A stretch of 64,000 nucleotides of DNA from Schistocephalus solidus (lineage: Eukaryota; Platyhelminthes; Cestoda; Diphyllobothriidea; Diphyllobothriidae): assembly GCA_017591395.1 (NCBI GenBank), contig WEDG01000724.1, positions 62,001-126,000 on the forward strand, read 5' to 3'. The notes under the pieces were generated by a model. That model did not search any database. It saw only the letters and a list, made by a program, of their open reading frames with translations, and had not been told where the DNA came from. Made by a program: the position numbers and the translations under genes. Positions 35,355 through 48,736 of this stretch are shown here, in pieces. Each line of letters opens with the position of its first letter. Within the stretch, counting starts at the first letter, position 1.

Positions 35355-35790
35355 GCTTAAGAAAACCCAGCTAGCAGCATCAATTCGGATGACGATGCCA
35401 TAATTACTCTGTCCATTCGGCAGCAGCTCCCGACGTATTTGAAACTGTTTACTTCAAGTTGATAGCCGTACATCTCGGGAAGTGCCTTCTCCTGGTTAGG
35501 GATGCAGCTTGAAAACACATTGGTCTTCCGAGCATTTATGGATAAACCAACCGATTTAGCGACTGTCTTCACCCGCGGCAGTATAGACTGTAGGTTACAA
35601 AAGCCCCGCGACTTCGACAAACGCAACAACCACGAACGAACTGAAGACCAGAGAATGTGGAGAGGGGTGACTATTTCACAGGGTATCCACCATAAGCACG
35701 ACGCAGCATCCAATGGGAGCGTGAACGCGTCCAGAGGCCCAGAAATCAAGGCTGTAAGGATCATAGTTTGCCGAAGCCTGGCGTAGCAGA
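35355..35790 (-). mobile_element. LINE reverse-transcriptase fragment, minus strand
   Basis: The minus-strand frame contains LPRVKTVAKSVGLSINARKT, then PNQEKALPE and VNSFKYVGS. These match the thumb region of a helminth LINE reverse transcriptase, where the order is usually SVGL-x-INxxKTKV, IPDQEKA, VDSFKYLG. The upstream catalytic part is unreadable and the 3' end is degraded. The fragment abuts a module-B repeat at its low-coordinate side. Confidence 0.7.
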
Positions 35791-36049
35791 TACACACAAT
35801 TTCGTGAAGACTGTGTGGAGGAAAGAGAACAAACCCAAAACAGACGATGTGGCAACTCCACTGAGGAATAGTACACACATAAGGTGGTATACTATATGAA
35901 TATTTGTTGTGGTTATTTATCCTTTCACCTGGACTCCTCAAACAGACGTCTTCAGGACACAACCTGCTAGGCTCGGTCCTGACGTGTATGCAACCTGAAT
36001 GGAGCAACTACGCACACCTACAGACTAGAAATAAGTGAGAGTTGGTCCA

Positions 36050-36240
36050 TCGCTGATGACGATATCCACCGTGTACCTTACAGCACAGTGGGTGCGGGGA
36101 TTAAGACTTGCGGGTGAGGCAGTTTGCAGTAATAATAGACTTTCGAAGTATCTAACTCGCTATCGTCTCCCTCCCTCCCTCCCTCCCCCACCTGATCCTG
36201 GTTTCAGGACAGAGTTAGGAAGACCGGAGGCATGATTGGA
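36050..36240 (-). repeat. Module-B repeat fragment, minus strand
   Basis: This is a decayed copy with ccaccgtgtaccttacagca, a (CCCT)n-like pyrimidine patch near 36168-36190 and caggacagagttaggaagac. Confidence 0.55.
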
Positions 36241-37461
36241 CATAGTGGCTGCCAGGGCTAACCAGCCCGCCTGCACGTGGCGCATGCACACGATAGTAAA
36301 ACTGATAATTATCTCAAAGCACATCCTCAATGCATAGGCTGGTTACAACTCCATAATAACACGCCTCGCCAATTTCCCGCAAGCGTTTGCATCAACTGTG
36401 TGAGGTTCGACACACACCTTCCCCACTTCCACAGTTTTAATCACGCGATTTCTGGTTTATATACAGCTAGCACATGACTGGGCTCGGAGTATACAATCGC
36501 TGAAACTCGGGAAGACTCTCGTTTAACCCAGTGTATTTTAATTCAATCCTTTTTTATGCCAGCGTAAATTCAAAAGCCCGTAAAAACCCAAACCCGAGGG
36601 GATCTCTCTCCGGACCATTTGCTGATACGCTATGCACGATGAAACTACCCTCAAAACAAAGAAGGGGGGTCAAAATAATTAAATACTAAGCAGGGCGGTA
36701 ATCTCATGCAGTTGCTGCAAGAAAGCGCCGGATACCACTGAAATATAACCATCCTCACTCCCCTTACATCAACCTCCCCTTCAGACGCCTGTGTCCTATG
36801 AGCGTGGGAACCTTCTCACCACTCCACCTCATTGTTGAATGAGTAAATATTGGGAGAGGTCGAGCACCGGATCAAAGCCTCAACTGTCCTTGTGACTCCC
36901 CAGGTCAGACTGAACGCAGGCTCGGATCATGCGTGCATGAACATAAGCTGGCAGTGCGACGGGATGATGAATCATCGCAAGTGGCTGTCCACACCTATGA
37001 AAGGGGTCATGAGTTCAATTTCGCAGCTGTCCAGATAATCGCCCAATCCGAAAGCAAGATGAGCCGATAATTTAGTGAAGCCCGGCTCTCGCACGGGAGC
37101 TCAATCAGTCGATGCATCGCTCTTGTGCCGGCATATGAGCGCTGCGCAGTCACATTGAGAATTGCGTCATTGATCATTTATTGGCGTGTACACCTATGAG
37201 TTTGGCCTGCATGAGTTCGAAAGCTCAGAATAATAAAGAACATTTTTGTTGCTCGAATGATCTTCTTTACTCCTACAAACATCTGAAACTCGAACCTTTG
37301 CATGGATTCATAGTTGAACGTTCTTCATAAGACTGGTCAACCAGTAAAACCAACCCTCAATATTGTTGTCATATAGTTACGCGCGCATTTCTGAACTCCG
37401 AATTTCGTAATAGGCCCTTAATAATTTAAGTACTGAACCTTGACCACATAAGCGTACGTTA

Positions 37462-37464
<3 letters not shown>

Positions 37465-37491
<27 letters not shown>
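37465..37491. repeat. (AT)n microsatellite
   Basis: A short AT run directly beside a minus-strand SINE tail (37495). Confidence 0.95.
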
Positions 37492-37494
<3 letters not shown>

Positions 37495-37495
<1 letters not shown>

Positions 37496-37575
37496 TTGGT
37501 ACAGACAAGGACCAAGGAAATCAGAAGGGCCATTTTTGGCTTATCAGCCGTAATTAGCCAGTCATACCCAATCCC
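37495..37575 (-). mobile_element. Family-A SINE tail, minus strand
   Basis: This tail fragment has acaaggaccaagg, then ggcttatcagccgtaattag and cagtcatacccaatccca, the reverse complement of the family tail. It directly follows an AT microsatellite at 37465-37491. Confidence 0.7.
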
Positions 37576-37589
37576 ATGGTAGTGTTACA

Positions 37590-37850
37590 ATCGATGACCA
37601 ACGGTCGCGGGCTCAAATCTCATGTGATCCACACCTGGGGTTGGGTATGAGAGGCTGATGACGCCAAGTAAACCAGAAATGGCCATTCCAGTCTTCATTG
37701 TCTTTGTCGACCCCAGCTTAGCTATATATATACCACTAGTCGCCATGTGATTGCCTGTGAGGGCTCTAGCTCGAGCCTTAGCACATAACGGGACGAGCAT
37801 ATTCCGTAACCAGATCGGTGAACACCACACCGTCCTAATATCAATCACCG
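37590..37850 (+). mobile_element. Family-A SINE pieces, plus strand
   Basis: The tail part (ggttgggtatgagaggctga, then accagaaatggccattcc) is followed by a head part (gtgagggctctagctcgagc, then cagatcggtgaacacc). The order tail-then-head suggests two partial copies next to each other. Together with 37495-37575 this makes another inverted arrangement. Confidence 0.65.
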
Positions 37851-38994
37851 TTATGATTTTTTCTGCGGCTTTCTGGTATACACTGCCATCAAGTAAATAA
37901 GTAGGTTGAAAATGTTTTGAAATATATAATTTTCAGGGCAGCTAGCCAAACTTCGACTGAATCAGTACAGCTCAAGGAAATGAATATATTGATCATACTG
38001 ACGAAAATATTATTCTCGAGCTTGTTAACGCAGTGCAGACCTCTACCCGGCGAAATTATGTAACACACATGCAAGCGGAGGTGCCGAAAACCTAGTAACC
38101 TGTTTGCACCTCAGGCCGCTATAAAGTGCATGATGGTATATCGCTCAGTAGACGACCCAGAAACGATTACTCTCTCCTTAAAAAGAACCCCCAAGTTTTC
38201 TTATGGTGATAAAGCAATTTTCCTGACTGGTAGACAAAGTTGACGGCAAATTCGTTTCAGGAAGACCCCATCAGGCAACTGGTTAATTAAGAAAAAAGGC
38301 TCAACACGTTTGATAGGTTTGGGGCAAAAGTAGGAATCAGCCATCATAGATGCCAAATCGGTATAGTGCGTGAGGAGAAAGTTACAGGATACGTTTTTTA
38401 CTGGAATTTACAGTACGGGTTGAACGTACGTGAGATAACAACGGTATAACTCGTCGTTCTCAATCAGGCGGATGCATGCACACTAGGTGGCATGAAATCT
38501 CGCTTTTGGTGGGTTATACTTTATTCGAATGCATTAAGACTACTCATTATCGCGTAGTCACTCAGAACAGCCCGGGTGGCTTTGTTTTGCTTCCCGCTTT
38601 ATACACCCGTCAGTCAGTAAAACAAAACTGAGCTCACTTATTACATCCTGCTGCTAGACCAAACAAATGATAGGATCTTTAATCCTTAAAACCCAGCTTC
38701 GACTCACAGGTCTTGTTGGTCTTTAAAAGGCCGTTCGCAAAACGGCACAACTTTTGGAAAAGACTTAAATCTCTGGTTGTAGCAATGCTATCCGGCTGAT
38801 AACATTAATATTTTTTGTGATGTTAATTCCAGCTCGCATTTTATCAATTATCCCTACCTCATGAGATTGTAGTATCACTATTTGCATCAGCTCGGCGGTT
38901 AGTAATTAAGTGGTATCAATGATTGTGGTTATGATGGTGACCAACACTAGCTTGCCCGTCACAATACACGATGGCTGTTTTCAAAAGTCCCCAC

Positions 38995-39420
38995 CTATGC
39001 AGGGACGGTGGACATAGTCGGACTTACGACGGTCGAACTGACGTGTGTGTGTCCATCATGGGCCTATTAGGTCACATGCGCCTCCGCGATAACCTGCGGT
39101 AAACCACCGTAGGCTAAAACGCATCAACGCACATTACGTCCAACAATGCATGCACTACACGCTCACCATAATCATGTAGCTGAGAATATCACGATTTCCT
39201 AGAAACCGAGGCTTGGAAGGCTGCCAATCTGACACTTACACCAGACCACGCCGTCGACCCCGTATGTTGTGCGTTGAGTGGCTGACCAGTGGGGTGGGAG
39301 TCAGACGGTGATGGTTCCTCCATAACCCCTGGTTAAGTGAATCCTGGTGTGTGCGTTATGGGGGCCAGGTCGTGGTATCGCGCGTGAAGACGTCTACGCC
39401 GACCCGTCAGCCAATGCGCC
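38995..39420 (+). repeat. Module-B fragment followed by module C
   Basis: A short B end (cggtggacatagtcggactt) at 38995-39050 is followed by a C copy at about 39185-39420 (gaggcttggaaggctgccaa; gtgcgttgagtggctgacca). Confidence 0.65.
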
Positions 39421-39525
39421 CACTCCCACATCAGAAAACATCAGCAGATACTGTCTATGATGATAGGTTTGAGAGAGAATCCAAAACGCCAGGCCAATAA
39501 ACAACACGTTTCAGTGATCGCCTTT

Positions 39526-39600
39526 TCTTCTTCTTCTTCTTCTTCTTCTTCTTCTTCTTCTTCTTCTTCTTCTTCTTCTTCTTCTTCTTCTTCTTCTTCT
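39526..39600. repeat. (CTT)n microsatellite
   Basis: About 75 nt of CTT triplets; poly-Ser and poly-Arg frames here are artefacts. Confidence 0.95.
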
Positions 39601-40449
39601 GAAGTGGATAAGGTCTCTAAGGCGCGGTTGAGTGGTTCTTATCCACGAGTGTATAAAACCTATATTCAGTGAAACCTGTCCAATGATGGTGACGGATTGT
39701 GTAAACACACACAAAAAAATTCGCACACAGAGACGTAAGCACATATTCCAAAGATCATAATAAATAATAGACAGCTGACTTTGGTGCGTGACCATCTGTC
39801 TGATAAACAGAGGACAATTGAATCGTCGCAAGCGATGTCATCCACGCCTGTCTCACGAATTCGGCACAACACCGAGAAAGTATTTTACGGTTAAGCATAC
39901 TTTCGAAGTAATCACTGCACCCTTTCCTGTCATACCCACCAGGCTCCGACGGGAAGGCGATACCTAGCTGACCAGTGGTGGACTAGGGCCCTGAAAAACC
40001 GACACGGTGCTGAGCACGCCTCAAAACACCTTAATTGGTATATTTTAAGTGGTTATAGTGGGAGCTAACTTTCTCACCGGAAACCCACGACTTCCGTTGA
40101 AGGGCGTGACTGTCATACATTCTGTCTGGACTCTGGGACGGTGGGAAGTTAAGCCCGTCTGACCCAAATTATAGAAATGCCATCTGTTCCAGTTGGGTGT
40201 CTGCGTAAGCAAGAGTTAACACGACAGCAGGACGTAATGACAATAGTCCCAGCCTCGCTCCCAAATCCGGACAGTCAGCCCGAGCACATTAGTCGCAGTC
40301 TGTCCTCTCTGGCATCTAATTTCATATGCCACCTTTGTTGCTCATGTGACGAAAAAGTACGTGCTGCGATGAATTAGGACTAATCGGTAAACAAATCGTC
40401 CTGGAGAAGCGGTTCATACGGTAATTCCCGCCCTCACTTACCCCGGGGT

Positions 40450-42860
40450 AAGGCGCACAACCCTCAACTCTGTTTGGGGAAGGGCAGGCGAAGGAACGGC
40501 AGCCTATTGGTCAGCTTGCGCATTCGTGAAACAAACCCCTCTCTCGCGCTCGCCCCCAAAACTGGGGGCGGAGGGGACACGTGCGGTCGTGAGGGGGCCA
40601 GGGTCACAGACGCTTGTGGCCGTGCCTTCAAACCGAGCAGCCGCTTATCCGCCGCCGTGGGGTCAACTGTCACGACAGCTAATTTAGCGGAAGACTCCGA
40701 ACAACCACCGACAGCCACTTCCCCCCATCCCCTCCTGCCGCAGCACGTGCTCGAGCGAGTTGAAACGCGCACACGAAACGCGGACGCCGACCTGTCGGTT
40801 GACCCCACCCCCTTGCCGCTCGCCAACCTGTGAGCGCCCGAGTCGGCCCGAGCAGGTGCTTGTTTGCCACATGAGACCCCCTCGCACAACCTCACCCGGC
40901 CAGTTCTCAAAGTCCCGAGCAGGCCCGGACCCTACCGAAGTGGCCATCCCGACGACACACGAGCTAACAGGCCGTATTTGCGTGAACCACCTGCTTAGAC
41001 AAAAACCCACCCCAGACCGGCAGCTTGCGAGTTCTCTACGGAAGTACAGCTCTGATGAATGCTAAATTTGGCGTGTAGGTTCATCAGCACACCGAAAGAG
41101 TACTGTATTCGGTACGGAACTCGTTTCAGCTTGAGACCGGCTTAGTTCCGAGGACAGAAACAACTAGAAGGTCGACTACTGCTCTTACACTCGTCTTCAT
41201 TCCCTAAAAAAATAGCCTCATCAGGCTATTTATGTTGTGGTAAACATATTCAACAAAACAGGGCCTTGCAACTGCTAACTAAATTTCATACCTATTATGA
41301 AGCCCTCGCCTTCATCCCTAAGCCATCATAGCCTAACCCTATTCTCAATACTAATGCGGCAAAAAAAAAAACAAATTCTGGGGCAAGTGATGCCAATTGG
41401 CCCTGTCAGACTTCTGCCCTTGGAGCAGAGTTTGAATGCGAGGCCACCGCTATGCAAGCCCCTCAACCCTCCCACACATCGCCCCCAGATACCTGGGGTC
41501 CCCATCGAGCAGGACAGCAGAACTATCCTATTCAGCGAGCTTGCTGCAGCCTGACACAGCAGATGCAGATTGAATGACTTCAAGGAACTGACATCCACCC
41601 TTACGGACTCTCGTGGACACTGGCCTTCCCAGGTTCCGGCCACAAGCTACTTATTGAACATCAAATTGAGTAATCGTACTCGAGCTACAGAAACCTGACG
41701 GCTGACATTCGGTTTTCTTTCTATGTGCGCTGACTACTGCAGAGGCCGGGGGACATTTATGAATGGGAGGGTAGAGAAGCAGTGTTGAGTGCGGTCGGTG
41801 AGGCACTGAGCCCAAATCAACGCCCTTCACACGGGTCTGCGCAAGTCTGTCCGTTATTGGGTATGAACGTTGCTGCGACGTTGTGGGTGGGCTGGCTCCG
41901 GCGGCGGCGGCGGCGGCGGCGGCGGCGACTGCAGTGGCGCTGAGTCCATCGCGAAAGCGCAGCACGCAATTCAAGGCTGCGGGACTGACGGGCTCGTGCG
42001 GAGAGATGGTCGGCTATCTGGACAAAGGTGTGGTAGGCCGCACGTGGTTTGAAGAAGGCGGACCGGCTGCCTGAGTAGTCTCAAATTGCGACTGAAACCA
42101 CGACAACGTGGAGTGACGACGAGAACCGATGCCTCCGCGCGCCCTCGGCCCTTCGGCATACGCACCAGCCCGTTCACATCTCAGTGTTCGGCCTTTTTGT
42201 TCTAGAGCCCAGCGGCCGACAATTACTGTTTACCTACGCACACAAAGGCTGAAACCAGCTGTCATTGTTGTTGGATGAGGAGTGGGGGCGGGAGGGGAGA
42301 GAGAGGGGTGTTGACCCCGTCTTCTTGCAGCTAGACTGTGTGTACCGTACACACTGTACCTCGGCTCACAGTTCTGGGTTCGTAGGACTTGACTACCACC
42401 TCTTGTAACAAATGCCCTTACTGCCATGCTAGCGCCGGCGTTGTCAGGCCGAAGACGACACGTAGGAGAGTTGGGTGTCCGTAGGTCCGAAATCGATACA
42501 CCGTCACCACGGTCGCCAGGGTTGATGACGGGCTGGATCCCAGCTGCCTGGTGTGTTGGGTATGTGTGCATGCGTGTGGGATTCGTGAACGGTTGCTGAG
42601 GCCTGGGAGAGAGGGCGAGAAAGAGACAGAGGCGTGGAGTGCGTGGTCTGGGTGACCACGCCACGATGCTGCCATCACGGCGACTACTGCCGCCGAATGA
42701 ACTGCAGTTGATGGGCAGGCGCGCCTGCGATGGTGGCAGCTCTTCGATGACACGCGCACACACCCCCCCCCCCCCCCCCGGACCGGCAGCTAACAGCTAT
42801 CAATCATTGCGCCCGCCGTAGTCGCCGCTACTGACAGCTAAAAGTGAACCACGCAAACGA
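40450..42860. promoter_or_regulatory. GC/CpG-rich block (candidate promoter or first exon region)
   Basis: A 2.4-kb block with high G+C, many CpG dinucleotides, GCG triplets near 41900-41930, a poly-C run at 42766-42779 and an inverted CCAAT box near 40494 (ctattggtc). It lies 13 kb upstream of the first recognised MEIS exon. Several overlapping open frames on both strands (for example 40464-40910, 41651-41974 and 42230-42763, minus) are Arg/Pro/Ala-rich and look like composition effects. I found no MEIS-like start exon in it. Confidence 0.3.
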
Positions 42861-43745
42861 ACGAGCTAGTAAAACAGCGCATGCTCCGGGGGAATGCAGT
42901 CACGTGCGCGGCGAGACAGAGGTCGATAAATACGGCGTCCGGACACTGATGCAAAATTTGCCACTGTCTGCTGTACCTGCTCACCGGGTTGACAGGAGAC
43001 CAACCAGGTTGCGAGGATGCGCAAACAACCCAGGCTGCGTTTCGATCGATCCTCCCCGCAATTTACATGCGCTTCTGTTTAGGAGGCTAGGTGACTCTTC
43101 TGAAATATTCACGTGTGGTGCCTTAATATGAACAGGGAGTGTACGTTTAAGCATACTTAACTTGCCAGCGATTTGCCCTCTGTCCCAGTCAATTACGCTC
43201 TTGAAGTATTACCTACAAAACCAAGGCACACTGAAGTGTCAATTTCCGGCTTATTCGTCGTCTTCAGCCCACCATAACCCCACACAGGCCCCGAAGACTG
43301 GTTACTGGGCCAGAGGCTCATGTCCTGTCGGGTGTGATCGGTAGTGATTCCACTTACATGGGGAACAGCGTTAGTAAACCCAGACTGATCCCAGAATGGA
43401 AAAAAGGTCTTTGTTTCAGCGGTGAAGCTCTGGAGCCCTTTTGGAGGTCGAAACGACCGACAAAGACGAAGGGGAACGCAATGACAACTTTATGCTTATT
43501 CATCGTTTACCGGCCGTGCGAATGCGTGGAAGGAGTCTAGACGGGAGCTTCAATGCAAAACGGATCATCCGCAGTCCCTCCCGAAATCCGTCAACTTCGC
43601 TCCAGCAGAATGTGCTCAGTTACGCGGTTTAAGGGGGATCTGGAAAGAAAGGCACTAGATGCTGACAATTGGCGTTAGGAAGTTTTGGGCTTGGAATTCG
43701 CACGAAACAATTATCAACTGTTGCGTCATTAACATTAGATCCCTT

Positions 43746-43797
43746 CTTATATATATATAACGGACAATATAATAACGGACAATATATATATATATAA
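43746..43797. repeat. AT-rich tract with duplicated word
   Basis: Two copies of aacggacaatata lie within AT dinucleotide runs. Confidence 0.8.
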
Positions 43798-44971
43798 AAT
43801 TAAACAGTCAAACCATCAGAAACATATTGCACGACAATGAATACCTTGCAGGTTCATGGGTGAGCACGAAGCAGACAGCAGGAAAGCTTTGAAGAGAACC
43901 ACAAGATCTAAAGCATGCTAGCTGAGGAAACCGGTCTAATGGAGCACCCGTGAATAAAGTCGCATCTACCAGAAAGGAAGGTAGAAGCTACCAACATGCT
44001 TCGGTTCATCGACAAGGACAAGAAAAATCAAATACTTTGAACACAATGGAACGCGGGACTCTTATGCGCAGCTAAAAGTTGTCCACAGTCCATAAACACC
44101 CGAAAAATTGCAATTGCAAGGTTTTTGCATTATGCGAGCAGACCTGAACCAAGGATTACTTGAGCTCTTAGTCCCTAGTTTCATCAATACGGGGATTAGA
44201 TTCAACCCTATGGTAGCACAGAAGGAGGTATAATCCCAAGGACAAGAAGTTTAATGGCCTAACATTTCGCCTTCTCGCTCGACTGCATCATCAGAGACAG
44301 TCGCAGAAAATGGTGTGCACAAGATGGGCAGTTTTGTAGGAGGACCTGCTTCCTGGAACGCGTCTCTTCGCTTCTAGCAGCAATCTATGACAGCAGTCCG
44401 CTCGCGTTCAAGGAGAACGTTGTGTCCTCCTAAGGATAAAACTGCGATGGTTCCCAACCGTTGAAGAAACTTAACCACCAATTCGGAACTCGAATAGGTA
44501 TAAGAAAATTAACAAAAACCGAAACACCGTACGGTGCAACTGATTTTTAGATTTTTTTTAGTCAACATAAGGTCAACGGCACGGAATGGTTCGAAGATAA
44601 ACACCAGATATATTACCTAATGAGAAGGAGAACTAGTCCAATGGAACAAATTACATAGTATTAGGATAGCCCCGAATAAGGACACATCCACGAAAAACGA
44701 TACTGAATGGAATGGGTGGGAATAATGAAATATGTATTGAGCATATTGACATGTGAAATTTTGCCGCATGGTCAACAATCCTCCGAAACATCATACTTTC
44801 CGTACTCAGACGTATATAAACTCTTTTCCCAGCAATGACAGACTCTGCAGATCTCCATGAACCACTACCGGAGAGCTCTGGAGCTCCAGTTTCGCTAGGA
44901 CGCACTTTGATCGAACGCTGATCGAACGGGCGTTCAAATGGAACATTCTCCACCAAAGCATAAAACCGGAG

Positions 44972-45343
44972 GTGGATCTCAACTACGGAAGGAAAGGAAC
45001 CGATTGCCTCTGGAAATTAAAGGACCAGAATGAGTACTACGGAAGGAACGAAAAAATGCATACTTCTCCTAGCAGGAGCTTTGGGACGGAGCATATCAGT
45101 CGACACATTCCTCCTCGGCTGTACTGCATGCTCCGACTTTGCCAGGGAAACGTAATGCGGTTGCCACGCAAAGCGCGCGAGGCCATTGATGGGAGCGTCC
45201 CTCCGTATGAAAAAGTGCATGTTCGATTCTACTTTAGTGAACCTGACGAAGCCAGTGAACAAAATGAGAACCGGAAGATCATGAAGAAAGTTTACCAGCC
45301 AGCTGATTACCCACACAAGGGTTCCAAACTGGCACTATACTAG
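44972..45343 (+). CDS. Unidentified 123-codon open frame
   Basis: This frame begins at a non-ATG codon. Its product is rich in charged residues (for example RKAREAIDG, EPDEASEQNENRK) and shows no domain I know. The surrounding 43.8-46.2 kb is moderately AT-rich, with no recognised repeats. A host exon or a transposon relic are both possible. Confidence 0.15.
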   Translation: MDLNYGRKGTDCLWKLKDQNEYYGRNEKMHTSPSRSFGTEHISRHIPPRLYCMLRLCQGNVMRLPRKAREAIDGSVPPYEKVHVRFYFSEPDEASEQNENRKIMKKVYQPADYPHKGSKLALY

Positions 45344-47959
45344 TGTTCTGGTTGTTGCAAAGGTTGATCCCCAGCAGACTTCCAACACTTATCGGATGAC
45401 AAACTGTTCAACTTGCTGTGATGGGAATCTCACCGAACTCGTCACCAAGGCCGAGAATCATGCCCTGTGCTCTCTCTGATGAATGTGATGAAGAGACAAC
45501 TCTAACCATTAGAATTTCCCAATGCCGGGATAATTTAACCAGCCACTTATCACCATCCAGTCTCCTCCATTTTTGACATGAGATCTTACTCGCTCGATCT
45601 ATTTGAGAAGACTGGGGCCCTACAGTCATGAGTTGACCTAAAATGGTTTTCATCCATATTCTAGTCACACAGCAACTCGTTAATGATAGATTTCGGGTTA
45701 AGACGAACCGGACGGTCGGGGAGTATATAAGTGTGATTATGTAAATTCAGCGGGGAAAATGTGTCACAAAGAAGATAAATGGTTATTCAAAGCTGTTTGC
45801 TGGAGTCAGTGCCCTTTGCAAGACAAAACCCATCTCATCAAATTGTCCGTACGTTTCAAAGGCAACTCGATGTAGAAATGACCGCGCGCTACCGTAAGGA
45901 AATTGTTACAGTTCCTACCGGTGAACAACCAAGACTAGCCTTCTTGTACACGCCCACAACTGACACTAAAACACGAACACTGACGTAGATCCAAAACCGA
46001 GGAATCCCATGGCTGTTGATCAACCCCTTCCACTTGCCCATTTTCAGGGTCTTTGTTGAAGCATTTACGGCAAGCAAAACTAGTTCTGAGACCAGTCCTG
46101 TCATCACAGCTCACGACACTCGACCGATGTCCATTTTCACGAGCCAGATAAGGCTGGAATGGGCCTTTTCGGTCTTCGAACGCGATTCGGTGAAAATGGA
46201 CACGGTCAATTAAATTGGAGGGAACTGACTATCACACCTCGGGCTTTTTAAACTTCTAATTTACAAGGTCACGAATTTGAGCCGTAGACTGTCGAGCTTT
46301 CGTGTGCGTAACCAAACCCGTGTGCCATCTTTTTATGAAATCAACTTATCAAAGCAGCCAGCACGTCTTTTCCCTCCCTCCCTCCCCCACCCCCTCAGAG
46401 TCCACCTGATGAAAAACGAGCAATCAGAGTGAAGGTCAGCAATTCCAGTGGATGGTCGTATACTACTTAAATCCATACTCTGTAACAATTACGCAAGAAG
46501 CACCCAAATAAATGTCCATTTGTTTTTGCCCCAGAACAACTGTAAAAAGCACATTTACATAATTAATACGACAGAGGTCACCGCAGCTCCACGGTTCGGA
46601 CCGAATCGACCCCGACTCGAACACGAACGCATCCCACATTGGCAGCTGTGGGGACTCTGCTGAGGACTCTGATCTGGTCACCCTCTCGACCACCCATTAA
46701 CCTGTACGGCATTAAGTATACCGAGTTATCAACGCCGAGTTCCCTCAGCACTTGGAATAATTCCTGCCGGGACTCAATTGTTCACTGTCGCCCGGCCTCC
46801 CGAAATTGATTCCCATTTGTCATTCCTCCGGTTTGTGCAGGAAACCTAAACTGGAGAATTCACCTCCACAAAGCTCCCTCCCTCCCCCCTTCCCCCTGGT
46901 CCTCAGAACCTGCAGCCTAACAATAGATGCGGTGGTTTAGATGCTGCTTCGTAGGAGGAGATCGAGCACACAGGCAGATTCAAACAGCGAACTCGAGGCG
47001 ACAAGGCCCTTGCACATGGCACATATCTGGATCACACACGATGCAGATTTGAAAGTCATCTTTACCTGCGTCGATGTGTGTTTGTGCGTACATATACGTG
47101 CTTAGAGGGCATCCACACCGTCCACCACCCTGTAGGTGTGTGTGTGTGTGTGTGCAAGCGCAGCTGCGCACAGAGCGACAACAATTTGCGAGCCTGTACA
47201 CAATTAAAAATCCCAAATTTCGGTCTTAAAATGTTAACGTATTGATGTAGACACGCAACCACACCTGTGTCCGTGTGGGAGGTAGCACTTGTGGCAGAGC
47301 GAGAGAGAGAGAGAGCTGTGCTCAGGCCCTGGCCGCCAGTGCGGTCGTTATGGGGTCCCTCCACCCACAGCGTACCCGGGCCAGATACCACGGCAGGCGC
47401 AGACACGGATGTGGTAAAATCAGACCCATTTTGAGGACGTGATGGCCGGTGGTGACGAAGAGGCTTCGGACCACACAATAAAATGGCCATGATACGACCA
47501 CCGCATGGGTTGAAATAGAGCCACTCGCTGCTTTCGCCATGTGTTTGTGTGTGCTTCTGGTCCCAAAAATCGGTGGTGTAAAACCTGCGACGAGGCCTGC
47601 TCTCTGCTTTTTACAGTGGGGCTTTAGCTACGACTAGAAGCCCGCTAAAACGGCAGACTATACACGTGTTTACCAATGTCCATTTCTCATTTCAATCTAC
47701 GGTGAAAATGCGGCGATCAGTTAGAAGATACGTGATAAACTACACCACTCTCTCTTTCTCTCTCTCTCGCTTATAAATGACAAGACTGAATGAATTTCTC
47801 CGTCTTCTCAACAATTTACCCTGAAGTAACGATGCGGAGTCAGTCTCTCCCACTTTATCCTTTGACAGTTGAGTAATGCATATAAGAGGGAGGAAATAGA
47901 AAGAGAGAGAGAGGGAGAGACGCCGGAGAATTCATCCTGCAGGTAGGCGAAACTCTCCT

Positions 47960-48345
47960 TATCATGCCATAGCAAAGTTGTTAGCAGAGAAACTAAAGCC
48001 TGTACAACGTCAGCTAGTGCCACGCAGCTACCGAGAAACCCTCGAATTTATTGAAGACGTCAAAGACCTTAACATAAACAGCACGAGGATGCTATCTTTG
48101 GATGTCTCATCACTTTGTACAAACGTCCCTGTCACTGAGGAAGTCGATTAACTCTGTGAATTCCTATTGACCAGTGAGCAAGAAACAGGAATACCGACAA
48201 ATGCATTGAAAGAATTATTACTAAGATGCACGTTAAATGTGCAGTTCCTTTTTGTCAACCAGCTATACAGACAAATAGACGGCGTTGCTACGGGCTCGCC
48301 AATTAGACCTCTTCTAGCCGTACATGTACCAGGCCTCTGTACGGG
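47960..48345 (+). mobile_element. Penelope-like retroelement fragment
   Basis: Translated in one frame the stretch reads YRETLEFIEDVKDL, then MLSLDVSSLCTNVPV, a stop, then LYRQIDGVATGSPIRPLLA. The pair 'S-x-DV-x-SL-x-TN-x-P' and 'YRQ-x-GVAMGSP' is typical of Penelope-like reverse transcriptases; here VAT replaces VAM and SPIRP replaces SPLGP. The later YADD region and the GIY-YIG endonuclease are absent. A TAA at about 48148 breaks the frame. A (CT)n/(TA)n array follows at 48479. Confidence 0.75.
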
Positions 48346-48477
48346 GTCTCTGGATCTCACAGGCGTGAGCATCGCTTCTACGTAGTGGGTGCAATAATAG
48401 CACCACAATCTTGAGTAGCAGCAAAAAGATCGAAAGTTTCAGGATGAGAAATTTATTGTGCACAGAACCCTGACTTG

Positions 48478-48478
<1 letters not shown>

Positions 48479-48559
<81 letters not shown>

Positions 48560-48611
48560 TATATCTATATATCTATATATCTATATATATATCTCATATA
48601 TATATCATATA

Positions 48612-48643
<32 letters not shown>

Positions 48644-48666
48644 CTATATATATATATCTATATATA

Positions 48667-48725
<59 letters not shown>

Positions 48726-48736
48726 CTCTCTCTATA
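48479..48736. repeat. (CT)n/(TA)n compound microsatellite
   Basis: CT runs followed by a long TA-rich array with interspersed ATC units and a final CT patch, about 260 nt. It follows the Penelope-like fragment. Confidence 0.95.

Larger units (their letters stand above)
43100..47900. other. Stretch with no recognised gene
   Basis: Mostly unique sequence. It holds the AT tract at 43746, the unidentified frame at 44972-45343, a GT microsatellite near 47135-47155 and short GA and CT runs near 47290 and 47755. No splice-supported exon could be assigned. Confidence 0.45.
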
